From Rathayibacter rathayi (GTDB lineage: Bacteria > Actinomycetota > Actinomycetes > Actinomycetales > Microbacteriaceae): 64,000 bases of DNA. Shown in pieces: positions 11,996 through 20,804 of this stretch. Where the stretch lies: positions 992,001 through 1,056,000 of the forward strand of contig NZ_CP028129.1 of the NCBI RefSeq assembly GCF_004011095.1, written 5' to 3'. The notes below the pieces were generated by a model, which worked only from the letters and a program-made list of their open reading frames with translations, did not search any database and was not told where the DNA came from. The position numbers and the translations under genes were made by a program. Positions within the stretch are counted from its first letter, which is position 1, and every line of letters starts with the position of its first letter.

Positions 11996-13300
11996 ATGAT
12001 TCAGACTCTCGACCTCCGCGGCCGTCGTCCCTCCGCCGCCGAGCTCCTCGACCTCGTGCCCCGCAATCCAGGCACCTCCGCTGCCGTCGGGCCCGTCGTC
12101 GCCGAGCTGATCGCCGATGTCCGCGCACGCGGTGCCGAGGCGCTGCTGGATCAGTCGGAGCGGTTGGACGGCGTGCGCCCTCCGCATCTCCGCGTTCCCG
12201 CCGAGCAGATCGCGGAGGCTCTGGACCGCCTCGACCCCGCCATCCGCCGCGCCCTCGAGGAGGCGATCGCCCGCGTCCGCCGCGCCAGCGCCGCGCAGAT
12301 CCCGCCGCCTCGCACGACCGAAATCGACGACGGCGCCACCGTCACCCAGCGCTGGCAGCCCGTCGCCCGCGCCGGCCTCTATGTCCCCGGTGGCAAAGCG
12401 GTCTATCCCTCCAGCGTCGTGATGAACGCGGTGCCCGCGCAGGCCGCCGGAGTTGCCTCCATCGCCCTGGTCTCGCCGCCGCAGAAGACGTTCGGCGGCT
12501 CCGTGCACCCCACGATCCTCGCGGCTGCCTCCCTGCTCGGCATCGACGAGGTCTACGCGCTCGGAGGCGCCGGCGCGGTTGCCGCGCTCGCCTACGGCGT
12601 CGACTCGATCGGCCTCGATCCCGTCAGCATCATCACGGGCCCGGGCAACATCTGGGTCACTACTGCGAAGCGCCAGGTGCTCGGCCAGGTCGGCATCGAC
12701 TCCGAGGCCGGTCCGACCGAGATCCTCGTCATCGCCGACGACTCCGCCGACCCGCGCCTGGTTGCCGCCGACCTGGTCAGCCAGGCCGAGCACGACGAGG
12801 CTGCGTCGGCCGTCCTGGTCACGGACAGCGCCGATCTCGCCGCGGCCGTGCAGCGCGAGGTCGCCGAGCAGGCCGCGAGCACGCATCACGCCGAGCGGGT
12901 CGCGATCGCGCTCGACGGCCCGCAGTCCGCTCTCGTGATCGTTGACGACCTCGACCTCGCCTGCGCGTTCAGCGACGCCTATGGCCCCGAACACCTCGAG
13001 CTGCACACGGTCGACCCCGCCGCGACGGCCGAGCGGATCCACGACGCCGGCGCGATCTTCCTCGGCCCCACCACCCCGGTGAGCCTGGGCGACTACCTCG
13101 CCGGCTCCAACCATGTGCTGCCGACGCTCGGACAGGCGCGCTTCTCCTCGGGGCTCGGCGCCTATACGTTCCTCCGCCCGCAGCAGCTGATCTCGTATGA
13201 CCGCGCGGCGCTCGAGCGGGTTGCCCCGCACATCCGCGCTCTCAGCGACGCCGAGGCTCTGCCCGCCCACGGCGACGCCGTCGACGCCCGCTTCGCCTGA
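11996..13300 (+). CDS. hisD: HisD, histidinol dehydrogenase
   Basis: Zn- and NAD-dependent enzyme catalysing the last two steps of histidine synthesis (histidinol to histidine). The 434-residue product is normal length. Family motifs include [20 protein letters not shown], the NAD-binding [12 protein letters not shown] region, [24 protein letters not shown] and the Zn/catalytic GPEHLELH and GSNHVLPT segments. ATG start, probably leaderless. The rest of the his operon is not here; hisD stands alone with nrdR and pyrD downstream. Confidence 0.97.
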   Translation: MIQTLDLRGRRPSAAELLDLVPRNPGTSAAVGPVVAELIADVRARGAEALLDQSERLDGVRPPHLRVPAEQIAEALDRLDPAIRRALEEAIARVRRASAAQIPPPRTTEIDDGATVTQRWQPVARAGLYVPGGKAVYPSSVVMNAVPAQAAGVASIALVSPPQKTFGGSVHPTILAAASLLGIDEVYALGGAGAVAALAYGVDSIGLDPVSIITGPGNIWVTTAKRQVLGQVGIDSEAGPTEILVIADDSADPRLVAADLVSQAEHDEAASAVLVTDSADLAAAVQREVAEQAASTHHAERVAIALDGPQSALVIVDDLDLACAFSDAYGPEHLELHTVDPAATAERIHDAGAIFLGPTTPVSLGDYLAGSNHVLPTLGQARFSSGLGAYTFLRPQQLISYDRAALERVAPHIRALSDAEALPAHGDAVDARFA

Positions 13301-13316
13301 GACCGAGAGGCCCTCG

Positions 13317-13793
13317 ATGTTTTGCCCCTTCTGCCGGCACCCCGACTCCCGCGTGATCGACTCCCGCACGAGTGACGACGGTCTCTCGATCCGCCGCCGC
13401 CGCCAGTGCCCGTCCTGCGGCCGCCGCTTCTCAACCACCGAGACCGCGAGCCTCGTCGTCATCAAGCGCAGCGGAGTCGTGGAGCCGTTCAGTCGCGAGA
13501 AGATCGTCAGCGGTGTCCGGAAGGCGTGCCAGGGACGTCCCGTCACCGACTCCGATCTGGCGGTGCTCGCGCAGCGGGTGGAGGAGAGCATCCGCTCGAC
13601 CGGTGCCTCCCAGATCGACGCGAACGACATCGGCCTCGCCACCCTGCCGCCGCTGCGCGAGCTCGACGAAGTCGCTTACCTCCGCTTCGCGAGCGTCTAC
13701 CAGGCGTTCGACTCGCTCGACGACTTCGAGTCAGCAATCATGCAGCTCCGCGTCGAACGCAGCTCCATGCTGAACCGCGCCGACGAGATCTGA
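13317..13793 (+). CDS. nrdR: NrdR, ribonucleotide reductase repressor
   Basis: Zn-finger plus ATP-cone repressor of ribonucleotide reductase genes that senses ATP/dATP. The 158-residue product starts with the zinc ribbon (CPFC then CPSC, about residues 3-6 and 31-34), followed by the ATP-cone ([20 protein letters not shown]) and the C-terminal [16 protein letters not shown]. The start is ATG 13317; the upstream open frame overlaps hisD. It binds NrdR boxes of nrd operons, none of which I see here. Confidence 0.97.
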   Translation: MFCPFCRHPDSRVIDSRTSDDGLSIRRRRQCPSCGRRFSTTETASLVVIKRSGVVEPFSREKIVSGVRKACQGRPVTDSDLAVLAQRVEESIRSTGASQIDANDIGLATLPPLRELDEVAYLRFASVYQAFDSLDDFESAIMQLRVERSSMLNRADEI

Positions 13794-13799
13794 GGCCCG

Positions 13800-14819
13800 G
13801 TGTACTCGCTGCTGTTCCGCACCCTCCTGCGTCGCCTCGACCCCGAGCAGGCGCACCACCTCAGCTTCCCGGTGATCAGGGCTCTCGGAGCCGTCGCCCC
13901 GGCGCTGCGGCGCCTGACCGTTCCGCGCGGCACCCCGTCGGTCGAGGCGCTCGGACTCCGCTTCGAGACGCCCTTCGGGGTCGCCGCCGGTTTCGATAAG
14001 GACGCCACCGCGGTCCTGGGCTTCGGCGCACTGGGATTCGGTCACGTCGAGGTGGGGACGCTGACCGCTCGCGCCCAGCCGGGCAACGACCGGCCGCGCC
14101 TGTTTCGTGTGATCGCCGATCGCGCCGTCATCAACCGGATGGGCTTCAACAATCACGGAGCGCAGGCCGCGGCGAAGCGCCTCGTCCGCCTTCGCAGCGT
14201 GCGCCACCGACCCGTGATCGGTGTGAATATCGGCAAGAGCCGCGTGGTCGAGGTGGACGATGCGATCGAGGACTACCTGATCAGCACGCGGCTCCTCGCG
14301 CCGCTTGCCGACTACCTCGTCGTGAACGTGAGTTCGCCGAACACCCCGGGGCTGCGCGGTCTGCAGGAGATCGACCGACTCGAGCCCCTCCTCGCCGCCG
14401 TCAAGGACGCCGCCGACGCAACGCCCCTGCTCGTCAAGATCGCCCCCGACCTCTCCGATGACGAGGTCGGCCGCGTCGCCGAACTCGCCGTCCGGCTGGG
14501 CCTGGACGGCATCATCGCGACGAATACCACGCTCTCGCGCGAGGGCCTCGCCACCGACCGGTCCGCCATCGAGGCGGCCGGAGCCGGGGGCCTCTCCGGC
14601 GCTCCGCTGGCCACCCGGTCGCTTGAGGTGCTGCGCGTGATCCGAGCCACCGTCCCCGCGGCGTTCTGCGTGATCTCGGTCGGTGGAGTCGAGACGGCCG
14701 CTGACGTGCAGCAGCGCCTCGACGCCGGCGCCACCCTCGTGCAGGGCTATACCGCCTTCATCTACCGCGGACCCCTGTGGGCCCGGACCATCAATCGGGG
14801 ACTGGCCCGCGCCTCCTGA
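13800..14819 (+). CDS. pyrD: PyrD, quinone-dependent dihydroorotate dehydrogenase
   Basis: Class 2 membrane-associated flavoenzyme oxidising dihydroorotate to orotate in pyrimidine synthesis with electrons to the quinone pool. It has 339 residues. The N-terminal hydrophobic helix region (LLFRTLLRRLDPEQAHHL) is the quinone-tunnel extension that distinguishes class 2. Other motifs are GVAAGFDKD, FNNHG, VNVSSPNTPGLR with the class-2 catalytic Ser, and GLSGAPL. GTG start 6 bp after nrdR. Nucleotide-supply genes nrdR and pyrD are thus paired. Confidence 0.96.
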   Translation: MYSLLFRTLLRRLDPEQAHHLSFPVIRALGAVAPALRRLTVPRGTPSVEALGLRFETPFGVAAGFDKDATAVLGFGALGFGHVEVGTLTARAQPGNDRPRLFRVIADRAVINRMGFNNHGAQAAAKRLVRLRSVRHRPVIGVNIGKSRVVEVDDAIEDYLISTRLLAPLADYLVVNVSSPNTPGLRGLQEIDRLEPLLAAVKDAADATPLLVKIAPDLSDDEVGRVAELAVRLGLDGIIATNTTLSREGLATDRSAIEAAGAGGLSGAPLATRSLEVLRVIRATVPAAFCVISVGGVETAADVQQRLDAGATLVQGYTAFIYRGPLWARTINRGLARAS

Positions 14820-14855
14820 GCCGCCCGATGATCGTCCCTCGGTCTTCCCGCCCGG

Positions 14856-15425
14856 TTACTCGGGGAAGGCGCCGCGCTTGACCTGGGGCTTGGGCAGGCG
14901 CATCACCCGCAACTGCAGGGCGCGCATCGCGGCGTACCAGCGAATGCCCTTCTCGACCTTGTCGGCGCCGTAGCGCTCCGCCAACTTCCGTCGCATCCGG
15001 ATGCCGAGGAGGATGCAGTCGATCACCGCGACGAGGAAGAACACCCAGAGGATGACGAGCGTCACATCCTGCAGCTCAGGCTGCGGGAAGAAGCTCAGCA
15101 GGAGGACCACGACCATCACCGGGATGAGGAACTCACCCAGGCTGAAGCGTGCGTCCACCCAGTCGCGGACGAACCTGCGCTGGGGGCCCTTGTCACGCAG
15201 CGGCAGGTAACGCTGGTCGCCGGCGGCGAGTCCGAGGCGAGCCTGCTCGCGAGAGACCGCGGCCTTCTCGCGGGCGTCGCGGGCGGCCTGCTTGCGGTCG
15301 GTGACGACGAGCGGACGCTTGCGGGCCAGCTCCTGCTCGCGCCGGGTCGGCGTCGGCCGCCCCTTGCCGGCGCCGGGGGAGCCGGCGTCGTCGGGCGTGT
15401 CGGTTGCGATCGGGTGCTTGGCCAC
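14856..15425 (-). CDS. DUF3043 family membrane protein
   Basis: Actinobacterial conserved membrane protein of unknown function, 189 residues. It has a long basic/charged N-terminus (RKQAARDAREKAAVSREQAR) and two transmembrane helices near residues 110-150 (FLIPVMVVVLLLSFF and ILWVFFLVAVIDCILLG). It ends in a basic region (RALQLRVMRLPKPQVKRG). The start is GTG at 15425, with AAGGA 8 bp upstream on the minus strand; the longer upstream frame is a shadow of the peptidase gene. Convergent with pyrD and divergent from the M20 peptidase gene. Confidence 0.85.
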   Translation of the reverse strand: MAKHPIATDTPDDAGSPGAGKGRPTPTRREQELARKRPLVVTDRKQAARDAREKAAVSREQARLGLAAGDQRYLPLRDKGPQRRFVRDWVDARFSLGEFLIPVMVVVLLLSFFPQPELQDVTLVILWVFFLVAVIDCILLGIRMRRKLAERYGADKVEKGIRWYAAMRALQLRVMRLPKPQVKRGAFPE

Positions 15426-15454
15426 GGGGAACGTCCTTGGATTCGGGGGTCTCT

Positions 15455-15460
15455 TAAGAT
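15455..15460 (+). promoter_or_regulatory. Putative leaderless promoter -10 of the M20 peptidase gene
   Basis: TAAGAT ends 7 nt before the ATG at 15468, with no ribosome-binding site between, which indicates a leaderless transcript. Confidence 0.5.
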
Positions 15461-15467
15461 TACCTGC

Positions 15468-16883
15468 ATGGCTCACGACGCTCCGACTCCGTCCGTACTC
15501 TCCTCCGACGAGGAGGCCGTCCTCGCCGCCGTCCGCGATGACCTTCCGCGCTCGCTCGCTCAACTCGGGCAGCTGGTGCGGATCCCGTCCGTCTCGTGGG
15601 ACGGCTTCGACGCCACCCGGGTGGCCGCCAGCGCCGAGGCCGTCGCCGAGCTCGCGCGAGAGACCGGCGTCTTCGACGACGTCGCGATCCACAGCGCCAC
15701 GATCGACGGCACCGACGTGCTCGGCCAGCCCGCGGTGCTCGCGACCCGCGCCGCCCGCAACGGGGCGCCGACGGTCCTGCTCTACGCTCACCACGACGTG
15801 CAGCCCCAGGGTGCAGAGTCGGCGTGGGAGACCCCTCCGTTCGAGCCGACCGTGCGCGGCGACCGCCTCTACGGGCGCGGTGCCGCCGACGACAAGGCCG
15901 GTGTCGTCTCGCACCTCGCCGCGGTCCGTGCGCTGCGCGAGGTCGCGGGCGAGGACCTCGAGCTCGGGCTCGTCCTCTTCATCGAGGGAGAGGAGGAGTT
16001 TGGCTCTCGCTCCTTCCCCACCTTCCTTCGCAAGCACCACAGCGCCCTCCGGGCCGACGCGATCATCGTTGCCGACAGCGACAATTGGGACGTCGACACC
16101 CCCGCGCTGACGGTGGGCCTGCGCGGCAATGTCACGTTCACCCTCACGATCAGCACCCTCGCCCACGCCTCGCACTCGGGCATGCTCGGCGGAGCTGTCC
16201 CGGACGCGATGCTCGCGGCGGTCCGCCTGCTCTCGACGCTCTGGAACGAGGACGGCTCGGTCGCGATCGCCGGCCTCACCGAACACGACGGTGCTGTCCC
16301 CGAGACGACAGAGGAGGACCTGCGCCGCGACTCCGGGCTGCTCGACGGCGTCTCGCCGATCGGATCCGGCGCGATCCTCTCGCGCCTGTGGTCGAAGCCG
16401 GCGGTCACCGTCACCGGGATCGACGCCCCCGCCGTCGTCGACGCCTCCAACACTCTCGTGCCGTCGGTGCGGGTGAAGATCAGCGCGCGGATTGCCCCGG
16501 GCCAGGACGCGGCGCAGGCGTACGCCGCGATCGAGCGCCACCTGCACGCCAACGCCCCGTTCGGCGCGCACCTCGCGATCGACGACGTCAGCACCGGAAA
16601 TCCCTTCCTCGTTGACGCGACCGGATGGGCGGTCGACCTGATCAAGCGCGCGATGGCGGACGCCTGGGGCCGCGGGCCGCTGGAGACAGGAATTGGCGGA
16701 AGCATCCCCTTCATCCCCGATCTGGTGCGCGAGTTCCCCGAGGCGCAGATCCTGGTCACCGGAGTCGAGGACCCCGACTCGCGCGCGCACAGCCCGAACG
16801 AGTCGCTGCACCTGGGCGTCTTCACGCGGGCCGCGCAGACCGAGGCGCTGTTCCTCCTGCGTGCGGCCGCCCATCGCGACTGA
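15468..16883 (+). CDS. M20 family dipeptidase/metallopeptidase
   Basis: Zn-dependent exopeptidase, probably acting on dipeptides in the cytoplasm. The 471-residue product has M20 motifs: YAHHDVQPQG (metal His and catalytic Asp), YGRGAADDKAG (metal Asp), FIEGEEEFGS (catalytic Glu and metal Glu) and HSPNESL near the C-terminus (metal His). The inserted dimerisation (lid) domain spans about residues 210-370. The start is ATG 15468 at the leaderless promoter; the open frame reaches further upstream. Substrate cannot be fixed from sequence. Confidence 0.93.
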   Translation: MAHDAPTPSVLSSDEEAVLAAVRDDLPRSLAQLGQLVRIPSVSWDGFDATRVAASAEAVAELARETGVFDDVAIHSATIDGTDVLGQPAVLATRAARNGAPTVLLYAHHDVQPQGAESAWETPPFEPTVRGDRLYGRGAADDKAGVVSHLAAVRALREVAGEDLELGLVLFIEGEEEFGSRSFPTFLRKHHSALRADAIIVADSDNWDVDTPALTVGLRGNVTFTLTISTLAHASHSGMLGGAVPDAMLAAVRLLSTLWNEDGSVAIAGLTEHDGAVPETTEEDLRRDSGLLDGVSPIGSGAILSRLWSKPAVTVTGIDAPAVVDASNTLVPSVRVKISARIAPGQDAAQAYAAIERHLHANAPFGAHLAIDDVSTGNPFLVDATGWAVDLIKRAMADAWGRGPLETGIGGSIPFIPDLVREFPEAQILVTGVEDPDSRAHSPNESLHLGVFTRAAQTEALFLLRAAAHRD

Positions 16884-16927
16884 CCGCCGGCGAGGGAATA
16901 CCCCGGTGCGCAGCCGGGTTGCAGCCG

Positions 16928-16933
16928 TAGAAT
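16928..16933 (+). promoter_or_regulatory. Putative -10 box of erpA
   Basis: TAGAAT, 45 bp before the erpA ATG; GAGGAGAG lies just before the start as ribosome-binding site. Confidence 0.4.
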
Positions 16934-16978
16934 TCCGGAAGGCACGACGACCGTTCCGCCCGTCCCCTGAGGAGAGAC

Positions 16979-17362
16979 ATGTCAGACTCACTGACCGACC
17001 AGACGGCGACCCCCGTCGCCACCCAGCCCAGCACGGCCCACGGCGTCTCGATGACTCCGACCGCCGCCGCGAAGGTCAGGAGCCTGCTCGAGCAGGAGGG
17101 CCGCGACGACCTCCGCCTGCGGGTCGCGGTGCAGCCCGGCGGCTGCTCCGGCCTGATCTACCAGCTCTACTTCGACGAGCGCACTCTCGACGGTGATGCC
17201 GCGGTGGAGTTCGAGGGTGTCGGCCTCGTCGTCGACAAGATGAGCGTGCCCTACCTCGACGGCGCCTCGATCGACTTCGAGGACACCATCCAGAAGCAGG
17301 GTTTCACCATCGACAACCCCAACGCGGGCGGCAGCTGCGCCTGCGGCGATAGCTTCCACTGA
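16979..17362 (+). CDS. erpA: ErpA-type iron-sulfur cluster insertion protein
   Basis: A-type carrier that delivers Fe-S clusters to apoproteins. It has 127 residues; after a variable 25-residue N-terminus comes the HesB/IscA fold, with the three cluster-ligand cysteines in QPGGCSGLIYQL and GGSCACGDSFH. Next to the respiratory genes, whose Rieske protein needs Fe-S clusters; erpA upstream of ctaC is a conserved actinobacterial neighbourhood. Strong RBS (GAGGAGAG). Confidence 0.96.
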   Translation: MSDSLTDQTATPVATQPSTAHGVSMTPTAAAKVRSLLEQEGRDDLRLRVAVQPGGCSGLIYQLYFDERTLDGDAAVEFEGVGLVVDKMSVPYLDGASIDFEDTIQKQGFTIDNPNAGGSCACGDSFH

Positions 17363-17366
17363 CTCC

Positions 17367-17390
17367 GAGCGGCCCTGCGCCGGGCCGCTC
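17367..17390 (+). terminator. Hairpin terminator after erpA
   Basis: Perfect 9-bp GC-rich stem GAGCGGCCC / GGGCCGCTC with a 6-nt loop, starting 5 bp after the erpA stop; no T-tract follows. Confidence 0.65.
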
Positions 17391-17480
17391 GTCGTGACTG
17401 CACCACTCGGGCACGACGTCAAGAGCGGGGCGGAGTGCACCGGGGTGCCGAAGCGGAAGGGTAGGCTTGAGCCGGTCTAA

Positions 17481-17486
17481 TACAGT
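17481..17486 (+). promoter_or_regulatory. Putative -10 box of the ctaCDF operon
   Basis: TACAGT, 40 bp before the ctaC GTG, followed by an AAAGG ribosome-binding site (17515-17519) 6 nt before the start. Confidence 0.45.
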
Positions 17487-17525
17487 TTCGTGTGAACTGG
17501 TCCCCAGTCTTCCGAAAGGTCACCG

Positions 17526-18407
17526 GTGCGCTTTAATCGCCGAATCCGCAGATGGGTCGCTGCACCCGTCGCAGGAGCCCTCGCCCTCGTTCTCGCGGGC
17601 TGCACGCAGGAGCAGCTTCAGGGCTGGCTCCCCACCGAACCCGGCACGACGAACCACGTCGACCGGGTAATCGGACTCTGGGTCACCTCCTGGATCGTCC
17701 TGCTCGCCGTCGGTGTCATTACGTGGGGTCTCACCATCTGGGCGGTGGTCGTCTACCGCCGTCGTAAGGGCCAAACCGGCCTGCCGGTCCAGCTGCGCTA
17801 CAACATGCCGATCGAGATTTTCTACACGATCGTGCCGCTGATCCTCGTAATCGGCTTCTTCGCTTTCACCGCGCGCGACCAGGCCGCCATCGAGCAGCCC
17901 TACGACGACCCGGACGAGACCATTCAGGTCTACGGCAAGCAGTGGGCCTGGGACTTCAATTACGTCGACGAGGACGTCTACTCCGCGGGTATCCAGGGCC
18001 AGTACCAGGAGGGTGGCGACGACGCCGGTTCGCTCGTCGAGTCCGAGGTGCCCACCCTGTACCTGCCCGTCGGTCAGAAGATCAAGATCCAGCTCGACGC
18101 GCGTGATGTGATCCACTCCTTCTGGGTCGTCGATTTCCTGTACAAGAAGGACATGATCCCCGGCAAGACGAACTACATGTACGTCACGCCGCTCAAGGAG
18201 GGGACCTACGCCGGCAAGTGCGCCGAACTCTGCGGCCAATACCACTCCGCGATGCTCTTCACTGTCAAGGTCGTCTCGCAGGGCGAGTACGACGACTACA
18301 TCCAATCACTGCGCGACGCGGGCCATACCGGTCAGCTCGGCGCGGAGTACAACCGCAATTTGAACCTTCCGGGAACCGGTGCGCCGGCCCGCGAGAACGA
18401 GGAGTAA
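17526..18407 (+). CDS. ctaC: Cytochrome c oxidase subunit II (CtaC)
   Basis: Electron-entry subunit of the aa3 oxidase. The 293-residue product begins with a lipoprotein-type signal (lipobox LAGC near residue 26). Two transmembrane helices follow (about 55-80 and 98-118), then a periplasmic cupredoxin domain with the CuA ligands in CAELCGQYHSAM and an upstream DVIHSFWV histidine. GTG start with AAAGG. First gene of ctaC-ctaD-ctaF; in actinobacteria the oxidase forms a supercomplex with bcc reductase, encoded convergently downstream. Confidence 0.97.
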   Translation: MRFNRRIRRWVAAPVAGALALVLAGCTQEQLQGWLPTEPGTTNHVDRVIGLWVTSWIVLLAVGVITWGLTIWAVVVYRRRKGQTGLPVQLRYNMPIEIFYTIVPLILVIGFFAFTARDQAAIEQPYDDPDETIQVYGKQWAWDFNYVDEDVYSAGIQGQYQEGGDDAGSLVESEVPTLYLPVGQKIKIQLDARDVIHSFWVVDFLYKKDMIPGKTNYMYVTPLKEGTYAGKCAELCGQYHSAMLFTVKVVSQGEYDDYIQSLRDAGHTGQLGAEYNRNLNLPGTGAPARENEE

Positions 18408-18413
18408 GGGAGC

Positions 18414-20138
18414 ATGAGCACCGCCACGGCACCCCGCCCGACGCGCACCACCGGCATTCCGCCGGTCCAGCGCAAGGCGAACATCCTCGTCCGCTGGATG
18501 ACGTCGACCGACCATAAGGTCATCGGGTACATGTACCTGATCACGTCGTTCATTTACTTCTGCCTTGGGGGCGTGATGGCTTTGGTCATTCGCGCCCAGC
18601 TGTTCGAGCCCGGCCTGAACGTGGTCGAGACGCGCGAGCAGTACAACCAGCTCTTCACGATGCATGGCACGATCATGCTGCTGATGTTCGCGACGCCGCT
18701 CTTCGCCGGATTCGCCAACTTCCTGATGCCGTTGCAGATCGGCGCCCCGGACGTCGCGTTCCCCCGCCTGAATGCGTTCGCGTACTGGCTCTATAGCTTC
18801 GGCTCGCTTATCGCGGTCGCCGGCTTCGTCACCCCGCAGGGTGCGGCGTCATTCGGATGGTTCGCCTACGCGCCATTGTCGAGCACGACGTTCTCGCCGG
18901 GGTTGGGCGGCAATCTCTGGGTGTTCGGCCTAGCCCTCTCCGGCTTTGGCACCATCCTTGGAGCGGTGAACTTCATCACCACGATCATTACGATGCGCGC
19001 TCCGGGCATGACCATGTTCCGGATGCCGATCTTCACCTGGAACATTCTGGTGACGTCGATCCTGGTTCTGCTGGCTTTCCCGGTGCTCGCGGCCGCGATG
19101 TTCGCCCTCGGCGCCGACCGCGTCTTCGACGCCCACATCTACGACGCGGCCAATGGCGGCGTCCTTCTCTGGCAGCACCTGTTCTGGTTCTTCGGGCACC
19201 CCGAGGTGTACATCATTGCGCTGCCGTTCTTCGGGATCGTCTCCGAGGTCTTCCCGGTATTCAGCCGCAAGCCGATCTTTGGCTACAAGACGCTGATCTA
19301 TGCGACGATCTCTATCGCCGCCCTGTCCGTGACGGTGTGGGCCCACCACATGTACGTCACCGGCTCCGTGCTGCTGCCATTCTTCTCGCTGATGACGATG
19401 CTGATCGCTGTCCCGACCGGTGTGAAGATCTTCAATTGGGTCGGTACGATGTGGCGCGGTTCAGTGACCTTCGAGACGCCGATGATCTGGGCGATCGGCT
19501 TCCTGATCACCTTCACCTTCGGCGGCCTCACCGGTGTCATCCTCGCCTCGCCTCCGCTGGACTTTCATGTGTCCGATTCCTACTTCGTCGTGGCGCACTT
19601 CCACTACGTCGTCTTCGGCACTGTGGTCTTCGCGATGTTCTCGGGCTTCTACTTCTGGTGGCCCAAGTGGACCGGCAAGATGCTCAACGAGACGCTGGGC
19701 AAATGGCACTTCTGGCTCCTGTTCATCGGTTTCCACACCACCTTCCTCATTCAGCACTGGCTCGGCGTCGTGGGCATGCCCCGCCGCTACGCCAGCTATC
19801 TACCCGAGGACGGCTTTACCTGGATGAACCAGGTGTCGACGGTCGGAGCGATGATCCTTGCGGTCTCGCTGATCCCGTTCTTCCTGAACGTCTACATCAC
19901 GGCCCGCAGGGCGCCCAAGGTGACGGTGAACGACCCGTGGGGCTTCTCGCGCTCGCTCGAATGGGCGACTTCGTGCCCCCCACCGCGTCACAACTTCACT
20001 TCGATTCCGCGCATCCGCAGCGAGGCCCCGGCATTCGACCTCAACCACCCCGAGGCCGGCATCCCCGTCGGCATCGGCCCGGCGAAGGATGCTCCGGACG
20101 CCCCCACGTACGACAAGTCCGAAGGCACGGTGAAGTAG
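18414..20138 (+). CDS. ctaD: Cytochrome c oxidase subunit I (CtaD)
   Basis: Catalytic heme aa3/CuB subunit that reduces O2 to water and pumps protons. The 574-residue product has 12 predicted helices. Conserved elements seen are the low-spin heme ligand region ([11 protein letters not shown]), the CuB/Tyr segment [11 protein letters not shown], the paired His in WAHHMYVTG, and [10 protein letters not shown] with heme ligands. ATG 6 bp after ctaC with GGGAGC upstream. Confidence 0.98.
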   Translation: MSTATAPRPTRTTGIPPVQRKANILVRWMTSTDHKVIGYMYLITSFIYFCLGGVMALVIRAQLFEPGLNVVETREQYNQLFTMHGTIMLLMFATPLFAGFANFLMPLQIGAPDVAFPRLNAFAYWLYSFGSLIAVAGFVTPQGAASFGWFAYAPLSSTTFSPGLGGNLWVFGLALSGFGTILGAVNFITTIITMRAPGMTMFRMPIFTWNILVTSILVLLAFPVLAAAMFALGADRVFDAHIYDAANGGVLLWQHLFWFFGHPEVYIIALPFFGIVSEVFPVFSRKPIFGYKTLIYATISIAALSVTVWAHHMYVTGSVLLPFFSLMTMLIAVPTGVKIFNWVGTMWRGSVTFETPMIWAIGFLITFTFGGLTGVILASPPLDFHVSDSYFVVAHFHYVVFGTVVFAMFSGFYFWWPKWTGKMLNETLGKWHFWLLFIGFHTTFLIQHWLGVVGMPRRYASYLPEDGFTWMNQVSTVGAMILAVSLIPFFLNVYITARRAPKVTVNDPWGFSRSLEWATSCPPPRHNFTSIPRIRSEAPAFDLNHPEAGIPVGIGPAKDAPDAPTYDKSEGTVK

Positions 20139-20142
20139 GGCC

Positions 20143-20559
20143 ATGCGCGCCAACGTCAATCTGTTCTGGCTCCTCGCGGGCTTCTTCCTCCTCGCCGACG
20201 TCACCTACATCGTCTGGTCCCTGCTGGACACCGGCCGGGTGGAATGGGTCGGCGCAATGGCGATCGGCCTCTCGGCCGTCCTGGGCGCGTTCATCGCGTT
20301 CTACGTCGGCCGTGTGCACAAGGCGCAGGGAGCTGAGCTGCCCGAGGATCGCCTCGACGCCGACATCGACGACGGAGACCCTGAGCTGGGCTTCTTCAGC
20401 CCGTGGAGCTGGTGGCCGCTGATCCTCGGCGGCTCCGCGGCTCTGGGGTTCCTCGGCCTGGCTGTCGGCTTCTGGATCACCTATATCGCGGTCGGCCTGT
20501 TCCTGGTCGCCATCGCGGGCTGGGTGTACGAGTACTACCGCGGGTACTTCGCGCGCTAA
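20143..20559 (+). CDS. ctaF: Cytochrome c oxidase subunit 4 (CtaF, actinobacterial type)
   Basis: Small accessory subunit of the actinobacterial aa3 oxidase, 138 residues, with four predicted transmembrane helices (two at about 5-50 and two at about 90-130) separated by an acidic loop (DADIDDGDPELGF). ATG 4 bp after ctaD. The DUF/CtaF family is assigned by size, topology, the PEDRLDADIDDG-like loop and operon position. Confidence 0.93.
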   Translation: MRANVNLFWLLAGFFLLADVTYIVWSLLDTGRVEWVGAMAIGLSAVLGAFIAFYVGRVHKAQGAELPEDRLDADIDDGDPELGFFSPWSWWPLILGGSAALGFLGLAVGFWITYIAVGLFLVAIAGWVYEYYRGYFAR

Positions 20560-20577
20560 GCGCACATCTCGGCCTGG

Positions 20578-20619
20578 GGCCGGGTGCACGAGGCTTCGGG
20601 CCCGGGCACCCGGCCTTTT
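20578..20619 (+). terminator. Rho-independent terminator of ctaCDF
   Basis: GGCCGGGTGC pairs perfectly with GCACCCGGCC (20606-20615), followed at once by TTTT. It begins 19 bp after the ctaF stop. Confidence 0.85.
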
Positions 20620-20752
20620 CGTGTACCGCGTGACGGGTCGGTGGACGATCCGCAGCGTCCGGGGCACGCTGATTGACGTGGAGAGGAAAGGCCCGGCACC
20701 GAGTGTCGGGATAGCCCGCGTCCCACAACGCCGCAGGTCTTCAGGGGCGACG

Positions 20753-20786
20753 AAAGGGCCCGGACGAATGAACGTCCGGGCCCTTT
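20753..20786. terminator. Bidirectional terminator between ctaCDF and qcrB
   Basis: Perfect 14-bp stem AAAGGGCCCGGACG / CGTCCGGGCCCTTT with loop AATGAA. It ends T-rich in both directions and lies 19 bp beyond the qcrB stop (minus strand), so it mainly ends the ctaE-qcrCAB transcript. Confidence 0.85.
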
Positions 20787-20804
20787 CGAGGAGAGGGAAG
20801 AGGC

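Noticed and set aside
14856..16991. 711-codon minus-strand frame
   Set aside because: Only its last 189 codons are a gene (DUF3043). The rest lies antisense to the M20 peptidase.
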